64,000 nucleotides of DNA from positions 62,001 to 126,000 of the forward strand of contig NZ_CADFGP010000021.1 of the NCBI RefSeq assembly GCF_902833905.1. The letters are read 5' to 3'. Under the pieces are notes generated by a model. It made no database searches. It was not told the DNA's origin and saw only the letters and a program-made list of their open reading frames with translations. Each line of letters opens with the position of its first letter. The first letter of the stretch is position 1. Position numbers and translations under genes: made by a program. This DNA is from Paraburkholderia tuberum STM678 (GTDB taxonomy: Bacteria; Pseudomonadota; Gammaproteobacteria; Burkholderiales; Burkholderiaceae). Below are positions 1 through 8,761 of the stretch, piece by piece.

Positions 1-2
1 TT

Positions 3-308
3 TCCAGCAGACTCTCTCCAAGACTGAAACCGTCATTTCGTCGGCTTCCCCAGATCGCAAAAACTGCTTCGGCGCTTGCATTCATCGCAGGCGTACTAAG
101 CCTTGCAGGTTGTGGAGGTGAAACAGGCGATGATGGCAGCACCGCGTCCGTGACCGCCAACTCCCTCCCTGCCGACACAGTCGCGAACGCGGCTACAGAT
201 CCGTACAGCAACGGCGTAGTGCCCCCCGACAATGGCTCTCCGCCGGTTCAGGCGAACGGTCAGCCTTATAACCGCGCCCTGGTGCAACGGGCGGGACAAG
301 GCGATTGA
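3..308 (+). CDS. Small lipoprotein, 5' end outside the window
   Basis: The frame is open from base 3 to a TGA at 306-308 and has no in-frame ATG, so the start lies upstream of the window. The visible part has a hydrophobic signal segment ending in a lipobox LAGC, with the cysteine codon at 111-113. A short, polar, Gly/Asp/Pro-rich mature chain of about 65 residues follows. This predicts export and lipid attachment at the inner or outer membrane. No domain is recognised. A decayed remnant is the alternative. Confidence 0.55.
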   Translation, partial: SSRLSPRLKPSFRRLPQIAKTASALAFIAGVLSLAGCGGETGDDGSTASVTANSLPADTVANAATDPYSNGVVPPDNGSPPVQANGQPYNRALVQRAGQGD

Positions 309-506
309 ACCGTTTCGCGACGATCGATACGAAACCCGCATATCCCGTGCAAGAGCATTTTCAATCGTGATGTCAGCGACCGTTGACTCACGCGTTTGAC
401 GTGTTTGCGTTACGTATGCCATCGCTTCAGGAACTGATGGTCATCGGCAAACGTAATTCCAACGTTCTCGGCCCATCCCCGGTCAGTAGCAATTTATAGC
501 TAAGCC

Positions 507-1748
507 ATGAAACTCAGACTCTACTCACTATTCGCCGTTTTAGCCCTGTTGTGCGGGCAATCGATGCCAGCGTTCTCCCAGACGACTTCGACCGCCGCCA
601 CCGCCCAGCAACTCGCGGCGCTGCAGCCGCCGCCCACCGGAAGCGGAAACGACCGTTTTGCAATGGACGTGAACTGCAATCTCTGGAGTGCAGATCAGAC
701 GGCGCTGAACGAATGCTCAAAGGACCTGGATCTGATTGCCGGATTGGGCGTGGGTACGGTTCGCCTCGGCGTTTCGTGGGACTTCATGACGCTGGCCGAC
801 GGCAGCACGCTGGATCCCAACAAAGTGGCCTTTCTGAAGTCGCTTCTGAACGCCGCACGCACGCGCGGCATGAAGATTCTTTTCCAGGTGGGCATGTACG
901 CGCCGTCTAGCGCATACCAATGCCCGGCCACCAAGAATCCGCCGAGCGCATCGTCACCGCGACTCGACTTCTGCGACGCGACGTTCACGAAGTATCTCGG
1001 CTCGCTCATGGACGTCGTTCTGCCCTTTACGGCTGACATCGAACTGTTCAATGAGACCAACTGGTCGTTCTCCGCTTCGGACCCGTCTTACGGCGATCCG
1101 AACGGTATCTCCGGATACATTCTGAATCGCAGCAAGACGCTCTATTCGGAAGCCAGGCAGATCCTGAACACGAAAAGCCAGTCGGGCTACAAAACGGTTC
1201 TGCACACTCAGGGCATCTCGTACTTCTACAACTCGGCGTACCCGAATAACGGCTGGAAACCGCCCGCGGGCAGCGAGCTGATCCAGGCGACCGACTACAT
1301 CAAGGCAATGGGTAACAACACGAAGAGTGCTTCCAGCCCGTTGAACACCACGATCGATGTCGTCGACGTTCACCCCTACTTCGGCAGCGCCGAATACGAC
1401 ATGATGGTGCAGGCATTCATGACCACGGTGTCGAACCTCGTCAGCAGTGGCACGAAGCCGATCTGGCTGACCGAGACCAACAATGGCACCAACGGTACGG
1501 ACGCCGGACAAACGGCCGCATTCAACCAGTTGAAGGTTCTGATGAACAACGGTTCGGTGGCAAAGGCGTTCTGGTATGTCGTGCGCAACGGCGATCCGAG
1601 CAATGGCGAAGGCGACGGCTATTCGATCTACGACTACAACCGTAACCTGATTCGTCCGCAGCTGGCAGCCGCGATTCAGGCCTACACGGCGACCATTCCG
1701 CGTTCGCAACGCTTCCTGTCCGGCTCTTACCTGACTGCGATCAAGTAA
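507..1748 (+). CDS. Secreted clan GH-A glycoside hydrolase
   Basis: The 413-residue protein begins with a signal peptide that probably ends near AFS-QT. The rest reads as a TIM-barrel hydrolase. The motif IELFNETNW puts a candidate acid/base at Glu183, in the Asn-Glu pair typical of clan GH-A. PIWLTETN puts a candidate nucleophile at Glu323. It most resembles GH5/GH39-type proteins, but the substrate cannot be read from sequence. The gene stands alone and is followed by a good intrinsic terminator. The Shine-Dalgarno upstream of the ATG is weak. Confidence 0.8.
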   Translation: MKLRLYSLFAVLALLCGQSMPAFSQTTSTAATAQQLAALQPPPTGSGNDRFAMDVNCNLWSADQTALNECSKDLDLIAGLGVGTVRLGVSWDFMTLADGSTLDPNKVAFLKSLLNAARTRGMKILFQVGMYAPSSAYQCPATKNPPSASSPRLDFCDATFTKYLGSLMDVVLPFTADIELFNETNWSFSASDPSYGDPNGISGYILNRSKTLYSEARQILNTKSQSGYKTVLHTQGISYFYNSAYPNNGWKPPAGSELIQATDYIKAMGNNTKSASSPLNTTIDVVDVHPYFGSAEYDMMVQAFMTTVSNLVSSGTKPIWLTETNNGTNGTDAGQTAAFNQLKVLMNNGSVAKAFWYVVRNGDPSNGEGDGYSIYDYNRNLIRPQLAAAIQAYTATIPRSQRFLSGSYLTAIK

Positions 1749-1776
1749 GCCTGCCTGCTGTAACCCATGAATGAAC

Positions 1777-1804
1777 GGAGCGCGACTATCGCGCTCCTTT
1801 TTTT
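1777..1804 (+). terminator. Rho-independent terminator of the glycoside hydrolase gene
   Basis: An 8-bp perfect stem (GGAGCGCG / CGCGCTCC) with a 5-nt loop is followed by seven T residues, 28 bp after the stop codon. Confidence 0.85.
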
Positions 1805-2021
1805 CCGTTTTGGCCGGGTTGACAGGACCGCATCCAGTTTGAGGGCGCAGCGAAATTCCCGAGGCCGAGCTTCGCGAGGATGAACTGGCACTGTGCCAAT
1901 GCGTTGCGTCAAACTCGTCGCTGCCGTAATCGAAGGAGCAGACACGGCAAACAACGCGGCGCCACCCGAAAAGCGGGCACGCAATGGCTATTCCCGAATA
2001 TTCGTAGCCTCTTCGCGCCAT

Positions 2022-2807
2022 CTACCGCATTGCTCGCGCAGCAGGACGTTGCGGTAAGAAAATCACGCAGAGCGCCATGAACGAAACCAGAATCACCGAC
2101 GCATAGAGTCGGTTGATCTCGAGCCCACCTTGAGAAATGGGTTTATCGAGCAGGTCCGCCAAGGTCGCGCCGAGCGGACGCGTCAGGATGAACGCCGCCC
2201 AGAATATAGCGGTCCGTGACAGCCGCGACCAGTAATAAAGCGCACCGACGATCAGCAGCCCCCCACCGAAGATCAAAGCGCCGTACTCATAGCCAAGCCC
2301 CAGACCGCCTTCGTCCGATCCCGCCACCCAATCGCCCAAGGCCGTACCCAGTGTCTGCGAAAAGAGGATCGTCACCCAATAGAACCACTCGGCCTTCGGC
2401 GTGGTTACGCTCTGCACCGCCACCGTACCTTCCGATTTGTACCAGACGCCCAGGCTCGCAAGCAGAAGCGCGAAGACGATGACTACACCGCCCGGATAGC
2501 CGACTCCCACCGAACGATCGAAGAAGTCGGCCAGCGTGGTACCGAGCGTGGTCGTTGCAACGATGGTCGCCCAATAGAGCGAGGCATTGAACCGCTCTGC
2601 CCTGATCTGCCCTGCGACCAGCCCAATAAAAATAACCGCAAAAATCGCGGTGCCGATCAGATAACCCAATTTGAGCGACATGGTCACCCAATCGCCGCCC
2701 GTTTCGCCAAGCGTCGTGGCGGCGATTTTGATGATCCAGAAGCCCAGCGTGATCTGCGGGACTTTACTGAGTGCATGCGCGCGAGTTTGCGACGGGTTGC
2801 TATTCAT
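2022..2807 (-). CDS. DUF347-repeat integral membrane protein (COG4705 type)
   Basis: This is a 261-residue, almost entirely hydrophobic protein. It carries four copies of a DUF347-like repeat, each with a T-LG-T-DW/DF core: TTLGETGGDW, TTLGTTLADF, QTLGTALGDW and RPLGATLADL. Each repeat sits in a pair of predicted membrane helices, so eight or more segments are expected. The family is annotated as an uncharacterised inner-membrane protein. I do not assign a substrate. The gene is monocistronic by spacing. Confidence 0.85.
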   Translation of the reverse strand: MNSNPSQTRAHALSKVPQITLGFWIIKIAATTLGETGGDWVTMSLKLGYLIGTAIFAVIFIGLVAGQIRAERFNASLYWATIVATTTLGTTLADFFDRSVGVGYPGGVVIVFALLLASLGVWYKSEGTVAVQSVTTPKAEWFYWVTILFSQTLGTALGDWVAGSDEGGLGLGYEYGALIFGGGLLIVGALYYWSRLSRTAIFWAAFILTRPLGATLADLLDKPISQGGLEINRLYASVILVSFMALCVIFLPQRPAARAMR

Positions 2808-2946
2808 GTGACGTGCTCACTATTCTCATGGCTTGAACATAGGCTCAACCATCGCAGAGCAACGCTTAACAGCACCTTAAGCATCCCACCGAATCACGCG
2901 GTCAGATTTTCCTGCGCCAATAACGGGGCGGTAACCCCGAGTCCCT

Positions 2947-3819
2947 TCAACGCAGTTCCAGCCACATCGGCTGATGATCGGACGAGCGGCTGTGCTGATC
3001 GACATCGCACGATGCAATGCGTGCGCTCAGGTCTGCCGTGACGAAAACGAAATCGCACGCGAATGCTCCGTCGGGCCATTGCTCGTGATCGTATAGGCCG
3101 ACCGTCGCGGCACGGGGCTCGCCGGGGTGCGCGCGGGCCCACGCATCGACGAACGCCGGAGCGTCGGTGATCGGTTCGAGCATTCGGCAAAAGGCGGTGT
3201 CTTCGAATGCGCTGTTGAAGTCTCCGCACAAAATCGCGCTGACCGGGCGCGCCGTATCGGCAAACGGACTGTCCGGCTTCTCGCCACGCGCGGGGGCGCG
3301 CGCGTGAGCGCACGCCTCCTGATGCAACTCGCGCAGTCTCGCCACTTGTGCAAGCCGCTGTTTCTCCGAATAGAACTCGAGGTGTGTGGTGATGACACGA
3401 AGCGGACCGACGTCGGCTTCGAGCACCGCTTCGAGCGCGACGCGCAGCATCGACGGCTTGGCGGGGTCCGCGGGCCACGGCAGAGAATGGCGCAGCACCT
3501 GACGAACCGGCAAACGGGTCACGATGGCATTGCCGAACTGCCGCCGATGACGGCTCGCGCCCAACGAGGGCAGATCGGAGCCGATCGCATCGAGCACGGT
3601 CATCTCCGGCAGCAGAGCGGCAAGTTCGGCGAACTGATCGGACGATGGCGCGCCTTTCAGTCCGCCGGCCGCCGGTTCTTCGTCGAAGCCGCGCGTGACT
3701 TCCTGCAGACACAGGACGTCGAAGTCGCACAACGCGCGTGCTTCCCGCACGATCCGTCCGAGGTCGACGCGGCCGTCGACGCCGCATCCCCACTGAATGT
3801 TCCAGTCGACCAGTTTCAT
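2947..3819 (-). CDS. Endonuclease/exonuclease/phosphatase-fold hydrolase
   Basis: The EEP fold is shown by the ordered motifs VDWNIQWG at the N-terminus, LCLQEVT (metal-binding Glu), TTHLEFYS, CGDFNSAFED and SSDHQPM (terminal catalytic Asp-His). These metal-dependent enzymes cleave phosphodiesters in nucleic acids, lipids or small molecules, and the substrate cannot be fixed here. The ATG at 3819 is chosen because AAGGAGG stands 6 nt upstream. An in-frame extension to 3885 lacks such a site. There is no signal peptide, so the protein is probably cytoplasmic. Confidence 0.85.
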   Translation of the reverse strand: MKLVDWNIQWGCGVDGRVDLGRIVREARALCDFDVLCLQEVTRGFDEEPAAGGLKGAPSSDQFAELAALLPEMTVLDAIGSDLPSLGASRHRRQFGNAIVTRLPVRQVLRHSLPWPADPAKPSMLRVALEAVLEADVGPLRVITTHLEFYSEKQRLAQVARLRELHQEACAHARAPARGEKPDSPFADTARPVSAILCGDFNSAFEDTAFCRMLEPITDAPAFVDAWARAHPGEPRAATVGLYDHEQWPDGAFACDFVFVTADLSARIASCDVDQHSRSSDHQPMWLELR

Positions 3820-3900
3820 GACGGCCTCCTTGAAAGATCCGACTACAGTGTATCGCCGCATCCCCCTCATCCGCGACCGGCTCAATTTCTTTAGAAAACA

Positions 3901-4299
3901 ACGAATAGCTTCGATTTATCCATCGAAACATATCTGTCCAACATACACCTCGGTGAGTTCGCGATGCTATGGATGGCGGTCGCCACCGGCATCTTCCTCA
4001 CGTCGCGGCGCGTCGGCGTGCTGGTGCTTCTCTATACTGCGCTGTTCATTTGCCTTCCGCGCGCCTATCCCGGCTTTCACTATCCGACCGATTTGCTGGT
4101 GGGCGCCGTGGTGGGAATCGTGATTACATTGGTGATGACGCGGGATACGATCCGCGTACGCTACGCGACGCCGGTGCTGCGATGGACCGAACGCCACCCG
4201 GCGCCCGCAGCGACGCTGGCCTTTATTCTGTGCCTCCAGCTCGTCACGCAGCTCGACGAATTGCGCAAGCCGGCGAGTGGCGTAATGAAACACCTATGA
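3901..4299 (+). pseudogene. PAP2-family phosphatase with internal deletion
   Basis: The C-terminal half is clearly PAP2. ATGIFLTSRR is followed by PRAYPGFHYPTDLLVG, the catalytic His region near the end of the family. The frame stays open upstream to an N-terminus-like segment (NSFDLSIETYLSNIHLGEFA) with no ATG, only ACG at 3901. Family members have about 100 residues between these two parts, including the phosphatase KX6RP and PSxH motifs, and those are missing here. The simplest reading is an in-frame internal deletion plus loss of the start codon. Translation from the ATG at 3964 would give only a membrane fragment. Confidence 0.6.
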
Positions 4300-4361
4300 T
4301 GGCGGCGATGGTTGCTCCAGGTTTGTTCTCGTGCGACGGCGGCTGACAGCGACAGCGAAAG

Positions 4362-5261
4362 CTACGTGGACACCTGAACGTAGCGCGCTTCGTTCAGATC
4401 CGCGAGAAGCGTCGGACCTGTCGGTCGCCAGCCCAAACGCGCCTGCGTCTGCGCGCTCGATGCCGGCATATCGAGCGCGGCGAACATCGCCACCCATCCG
4501 AAGTACGCCTGCGCCTCCTCGCGCGCGATCGAGACGACCGGCAACTTCAGGCCGTGTCCGAGCGCCTCGGCGATCTCGCGGGCGCTAACGCCTTCTTCGC
4601 CGACCGCGTGATAGCGCGCACCGCGTTCGCCCTTCTCGATCGCGAGCCGGTACAGCCGCACGACATCCGACAGATGCCCCGCCGGCCAGCGGTTGCGTCC
4701 CTCCTCCACATAGGCGCACACGCCTTTGTCCCGCGCGATCTGGATGAGCGGCGTGATGAGGCCTTGCCGGTACGGGTTATGCACTTGCGGCAAGCGCATC
4801 ACCGACACGTTGACGCCCGCCTCCAGCTGCACGTTGCCGGCCAGCTCCGAGCCGATGCGCGGGTTCGGGTGACTGGTGTTGAACACGTCTTCGGTGGCCG
4901 GCTGCCCGTTATCGCGGCTGCCGACGCCCGTGCCCGACGTGATCAGAAGCGGCCGATCCGAGCCGGCCAGCGCCGAGCCCAGTGCAGCGATAGCACGCTT
5001 GTCCTTCTCGCAGTTCTCCACGAAGTGCGAGAAATCGTGATCGAACGCAAGGTGTATGACGGCGTCCGCCTTCGCGGCGCCGCTGCGCAGGCTGTCGGTG
5101 TCTTCGAGCGTGCCGCGATGGACCTCCGCACCGGCCGCGCTGAGAGCCTGCGCGCCCTGGTCGGACCGGGTCATGCCGACAACCTGATGCCCGGCTTCGA
5201 TAAGTTCGGGCACCAAAGCCGAGCCGATAAACCCGGTTGCGCCCGTCAGAAAGATTCGCAT
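4362..5261 (-). CDS. NAD(P)-dependent atypical SDR family oxidoreductase
   Basis: A 299-residue extended/atypical SDR. TGATGFIG at the N-terminus is the dinucleotide-binding glycine motif. AVIHLAFDHDF and ITSGTG follow at the positions expected of the NAD-dependent epimerase group. The usual YxxxK pair is not obvious, which fits atypical SDRs. The ATG at 5261 is preferred over an upstream TTG because GGAG lies 8 nt before it. It is transcribed divergently from the XRE regulator next door, a common arrangement in which the regulator controls the SDR. The substrate is unknown. Confidence 0.8.
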   Translation of the reverse strand: MRIFLTGATGFIGSALVPELIEAGHQVVGMTRSDQGAQALSAAGAEVHRGTLEDTDSLRSGAAKADAVIHLAFDHDFSHFVENCEKDKRAIAALGSALAGSDRPLLITSGTGVGSRDNGQPATEDVFNTSHPNPRIGSELAGNVQLEAGVNVSVMRLPQVHNPYRQGLITPLIQIARDKGVCAYVEEGRNRWPAGHLSDVVRLYRLAIEKGERGARYHAVGEEGVSAREIAEALGHGLKLPVVSIAREEAQAYFGWVAMFAALDMPASSAQTQARLGWRPTGPTLLADLNEARYVQVST

Positions 5262-5289
5262 GGTCAAGTCTCCAGAATAGCCACCGACG

Positions 5290-5326
5290 CACTATGCGAT
5301 CATTCACTATGCTATTGAAGTAGTGA
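5290..5326. promoter_or_regulatory. Candidate operator between SDR and XRE regulator
   Basis: The 104-bp divergent intergenic region holds two direct copies of CACTATGC (5290-5297 and 5305-5312). It also holds an inverted repeat TCACTA-N11-TAGTGA (5304-5326) overlapping the second copy. The position is right for the neighbouring HTH protein to control both genes. Assignment is by pattern only. Confidence 0.4.
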
Positions 5327-5365
5327 GCTTATCCCGGTAAAGCAACTAACAGGTTAATCATCCCA

Positions 5366-6223
5366 GTGAACACCGCCCAAACCCTCGGGGACTTTCTGCG
5401 TAGTCGCCGCACGCGGCTCGATCCGGCCAGCTTCGGCTTCTCGGGCCGCAGGCGCACGCCCGGATTGCGCCGGGAAGAAGTGGCGCAGCGCGCGAATATC
5501 AGCTCGACCTGGTACACGTGGCTCGAGCAGGGCCGCGGCGGCGCGCCGTCCGCCGCGGTGCTTGAGCGCATCTGCGCGGCGCTGATGCTGACGAATACCG
5601 AGCGCGAACATCTTTTCATGCTGGGCCTCGGACGCCCCCCGGAAGTGCGCTACCGGTCCATCGACGCAGTGGACCCGCGCTTACAGCGCGTGCTCGATTC
5701 ACTCGATGCCAGCCCGTCGATCATCAAGACCGCGACGTGGGACGTCGTCGCGTGGAATCGCGCCGCAGCCGTCGTGCTGACCGACTACAGCGCGCTGCCG
5801 CCGGGCCAGCGCAACATCCTGCGTTTCCTGTTCGGCGATCCGGCCGTCCGGGCAAAACAGCACGACTGGGAGAGTGTCGCGCGCTTCGTCGTGGGGACGT
5901 TCCGAGCGGACGTTGCCCGCGCGGGGCTCGCTTCCGAGGTGGGCGATCTGGTCGACGATCTGTGTCGCGCGAGCCCGGACTTCGAACGCATGTGGCGCGA
6001 AAACCAGGTATTCGGCCACAGCGAAGGACAGCACGTTAAGCGCCTGCTGCATCCTGCGTTCGGGACCATCGAAATGGAGTATTCGCTGTTCGCCGTCGAT
6101 GGTCGGCCAGACCTGAGCATGCTCGTGTACACGCCGCTCGACGCGCGAATCGCCACGCGCATCCGCAGTACCGTTTCATCGATGGATGAGAGTGCCAGCG
6201 CCGCGCCTTTGACCGCTGCGTGA
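5366..6223 (+). CDS. XRE-family regulator with MmyB-like ligand domain
   Basis: The 285-residue protein has an N-terminal helix-turn-helix (about residues 8-80, including RTPGLRREEVAQRA and WYTWLEQGR). A C-terminal MmyB-like sensor domain follows, containing the typical ILRFLFGDPAVR and TATWDVVAWNRAA segments. The start is GTG. MmyB-like regulators usually sit divergent to an oxidoreductase, as here, and probably respond to a small hydrophobic ligand. That role is inference. Confidence 0.87.
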   Translation: MNTAQTLGDFLRSRRTRLDPASFGFSGRRRTPGLRREEVAQRANISSTWYTWLEQGRGGAPSAAVLERICAALMLTNTEREHLFMLGLGRPPEVRYRSIDAVDPRLQRVLDSLDASPSIIKTATWDVVAWNRAAAVVLTDYSALPPGQRNILRFLFGDPAVRAKQHDWESVARFVVGTFRADVARAGLASEVGDLVDDLCRASPDFERMWRENQVFGHSEGQHVKRLLHPAFGTIEMEYSLFAVDGRPDLSMLVYTPLDARIATRIRSTVSSMDESASAAPLTAA

Positions 6224-6426
6224 TCGGCTTTGACGCTCGAGCGCGAGCGCGGCCGCCGGATCGCACTCAGGCGACTCCGCAATTGCTCGTGGAAACCAAT
6301 GAGGTTGAAGCACCTTGGGGACGACTACCGAACTGCATCGTTCGGCCGGTTAATTGGCCGCACGGCATCGGACAAGCTTCGCGTAAGAATCACGATGACC
6401 GCCTCGCTGGCGGCAAGCAAGTTGGC

Positions 6427-6501
6427 GCGATCATTTATTGCCTCTCGGTAGGCACCTTCATGGATGCGAATGGCGACGGCGCCGGCGACTTCCAGGGCCT
6501 G
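6427..6501 (+). pseudogene. Remnant of a GH13 trehalose-synthase/alpha-amylase gene
   Basis: One frame reads AIIYCLSVGTFMDANGDGAG and then DFQGL. This is the conserved N-terminal strand and Asn-Gly-Asp-Gly loop of GH13 enzymes such as trehalose synthase. Nothing recognisable of the enzyme lies on either side. The rest of 6224-6648 holds no convincing gene. Confidence 0.5.
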
Positions 6502-6648
6502 CAGTGTTCGCCGCGTATCGCGGGTCGACACGGTTAAACTGATACGATCGCGTGCTTCTGGTCGTTCGCGGACTCACGCGACTTGTCGACTCACGCGAAT
6601 GTTCAGCCTGCTCGATTCATCGGATACGCAATCGAATAAAGGGATGTC

Positions 6649-7662
6649 ATGGCAAAGGATGAAATAGTCTGGGGAATTTTGGGCGCCGCAAAGATCAACG
6701 ACAAGGTGGTCGTGCCCATGCACAACGCGCCGAAGTGTCGGGTGAAAGGCATCGCGTCACGCTCTCGGGAGAAGGCGCGGGAAGCCGCGGCCAGGTATGG
6801 TCTGGCTGTCGCATACGATAGTTACGAGGCGCTCCTCGCGGACCCGGAAATCGACGCGGTCTATATTCCATTACCCAATCATCTCCACGTGGAATGGACG
6901 ATCAAATCGGTCGAGGCGGGCAAGCACGTCCTGTGTGAGAAGCCGATCAGCCTGGACGCTCAACAGGTTGAACGGCTGATCGCCGCGCGCGACAAGAACG
7001 GCCGATACATCCAGGAAGCGTTCATGGTTCGCACGCATCCGCAATGGTTGAAGGTGCGGACCTTGATCGACGAAGGCGCGATCGGCGAATTGCGGGCAGT
7101 GACCGGCGGTTTCACCTATCACAACACGAACGAACACAATATCCGCAACAAGAGCGAGCTAGGTGGCGGCGGTCTGCTCGATATTGGTTGTTATCCGATC
7201 ACGACGTCGCGCTTCACTATCGGGCGTGAGCCACGGCGCGTAGTTGCGCTGGTGGAGCGGGATCCGACCTTCAAAGTGGACCGGCTCGGCTCCGTGCTGA
7301 TGGACTTCGATGGCGTGCAGGCGAGTTTCTTTTACTCGACTCAGACCTATCCGTACCAGCGGATGCAATTTCACGGTACCAAGGGGCGAATCGAAGTCGA
7401 AATTCCATTCAATGCACCAAACGATCGACCGACGCGCCTGCTAATCAGTGAGCACAATAGCGACGGTGTCGCGACTGATCGCTGGCTGGAGCTTGCGGTG
7501 TGCGATCAATATGGCGTAGCCGCCGCCACGTTCGCGGAGGCGATCCTGAGTGGGGGCCCGCAGGCTATTTCGCTAGAAGATGCGCGCGCGAATATGCGGG
7601 TGATCGATGCCGTGTTCCGCTCGGCTCAATCGGGCGCGTGGGAGAGCATCGCCCAAGGTTGA
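6649..7662 (+). CDS. Gfo/Idh/MocA family oxidoreductase
   Basis: A 337-residue NAD(P)-dependent dehydrogenase. The N-terminal Rossmann motif is VWGILGAAKI, the family hallmark EKP is in LCEKPISL, and the C-terminal half has GGGGLLDIGCYPI, where family members carry the catalytic D/H region. The family oxidises or reduces sugars, inositols and related carbonyls. The exact substrate is open. AAAGGG lies about 5 nt before the ATG. The gene is single and convergent with a lipoprotein gene. Confidence 0.87.
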   Translation: MAKDEIVWGILGAAKINDKVVVPMHNAPKCRVKGIASRSREKAREAAARYGLAVAYDSYEALLADPEIDAVYIPLPNHLHVEWTIKSVEAGKHVLCEKPISLDAQQVERLIAARDKNGRYIQEAFMVRTHPQWLKVRTLIDEGAIGELRAVTGGFTYHNTNEHNIRNKSELGGGGLLDIGCYPITTSRFTIGREPRRVVALVERDPTFKVDRLGSVLMDFDGVQASFFYSTQTYPYQRMQFHGTKGRIEVEIPFNAPNDRPTRLLISEHNSDGVATDRWLELAVCDQYGVAAATFAEAILSGGPQAISLEDARANMRVIDAVFRSAQSGAWESIAQG

Positions 7663-7680
7663 AGTGCAACGCTGGCGCGA

Positions 7681-7702
7681 GCCGCGCTGTTCAACGCGCG
7701 GC
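7681..7702. terminator. Candidate hairpin between convergent genes
   Basis: A perfect 7-bp stem (GCCGCGC / GCGCGGC) with an 8-nt loop lies between the convergent genes ending at 7662 and 7760. There is no T-run, so intrinsic termination is uncertain. Confidence 0.3.
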
Positions 7703-7759
7703 AAGTGCCCAGTTGTCCGCATTCGCAAAGCCATAGACTATGGCGAGCGAAAGTGGTCC

Positions 7760-8149
7760 CTACCTGGCCGGCGCGGTGACATCGCAGTCGCCGCCGTGGG
7801 CACCGCTGCCGGTGTTTTTCAGCGTAAGCACGAGTCTGCTACCTCTGTTTGCCGTCATGATCTGACCATAGCTAACCGTGGGAATGAACTGGATATCCGG
7901 TGCCACCGCCACCGGGGGATTTCTCGCTCCGTCGACGGTCAGGTCGAGTTCCACGGTGATAGAGTCGATTGCAGCGCCCAGATCCTGCTTCCGGCTGGCC
8001 TGATCTTTGCGGAAATTGCACAGCCCCTGGAGAACCTGCTCGAGGGCAGTCGGGATATCGACCGGCTTGCCCGGTGCGATCGGAGGCGTGTTACAGCCGA
8101 CGATCATGAACGGCAAGGTGCAAAGCGCTACATATCGGCAGGCTCGCAT
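7760..8149 (-). CDS. Hypothetical lipoprotein
   Basis: A 129-residue protein with a short signal peptide and lipobox IVGC (Cys19), predicting lipid attachment. The mature part has an amphipathic helix, then a beta-rich region (SITVELDLTVDG, SRLVLTLKNTGSG). GGGGAAG stands close to the ATG. It follows the gene at 8247-8504 in the same direction by 97 bp. I do not recognise the family. Confidence 0.6.
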   Translation of the reverse strand: MRACRYVALCTLPFMIVGCNTPPIAPGKPVDIPTALEQVLQGLCNFRKDQASRKQDLGAAIDSITVELDLTVDGARNPPVAVAPDIQFIPTVSYGQIMTANRGSRLVLTLKNTGSGAHGGDCDVTAPAR

Positions 8150-8246
8150 CAGCTTCCCCGCTTGATCTGGTGGACGTGGTGTCTGCCATCCCCTGCTGTC
8201 GCTGGTTCAGTGCCCAGCTGGCGAACGCGAACGCAAACGCAAACGC

Positions 8247-8504
8247 TCAATACTTGATATTCCTGGCCGCCTCACGGCCGTTCTGCTTGGTTTGCCGCTT
8301 GTCCTGCCGGCACTGCGAATTGCTCTTCTGGTCCGTGGCCCGACACTCCTGCTTCGTGTGGCGGGAACCCTGGCGTGTCTCCTGGCGAACGTCACGTCCG
8401 GCGCGACGCTGCTGAGCCTGTTCGGTTGCCCAGGAGCTTCCCGCGCAAGCCATCACGGACACAGCCATGACCGCGACCGAGAACTCCCGGCTCCATGAAA
8501 ACAT
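8247..8504 (-). CDS. Small secreted Arg/Gln/Lys-rich protein
   Basis: An 85-residue protein with a signal peptide that probably ends at SWA-TE. The mature chain is highly charged, low in hydrophobics, and carries repeated RQ/TRQ/KQ elements and two cysteines. Similar small periplasmic proteins occur in Burkholderiaceae without known function. GGGAGG lies 5 nt upstream of the ATG, which supports real translation. Confidence 0.6.
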   Translation of the reverse strand: MFSWSREFSVAVMAVSVMACAGSSWATEQAQQRRAGRDVRQETRQGSRHTKQECRATDQKSNSQCRQDKRQTKQNGREAARNIKY

Positions 8505-8761
8505 GGCGACCTCCCTGACAGGTTGAATATGAGTATTCCGGCTTTGTACGAGGGTGCCACGCGTGGCAGTCGCGTCAATCGGACCAAGGTCCTAGGGCCG
8601 TCGCGTCGTGCGCGATCCACCAGCCGCCGCGCTTCCGGTTCGATGAACATGAAAACGAGGATGTTGCGATCCGCTCAACGAAGCGGTACCCCACGCGGCG
8701 GCGAACGGCGGTCCATTCAGAATGACCGTGAACCAGCCGTAGCCAGCGAATCAGCGAACGC

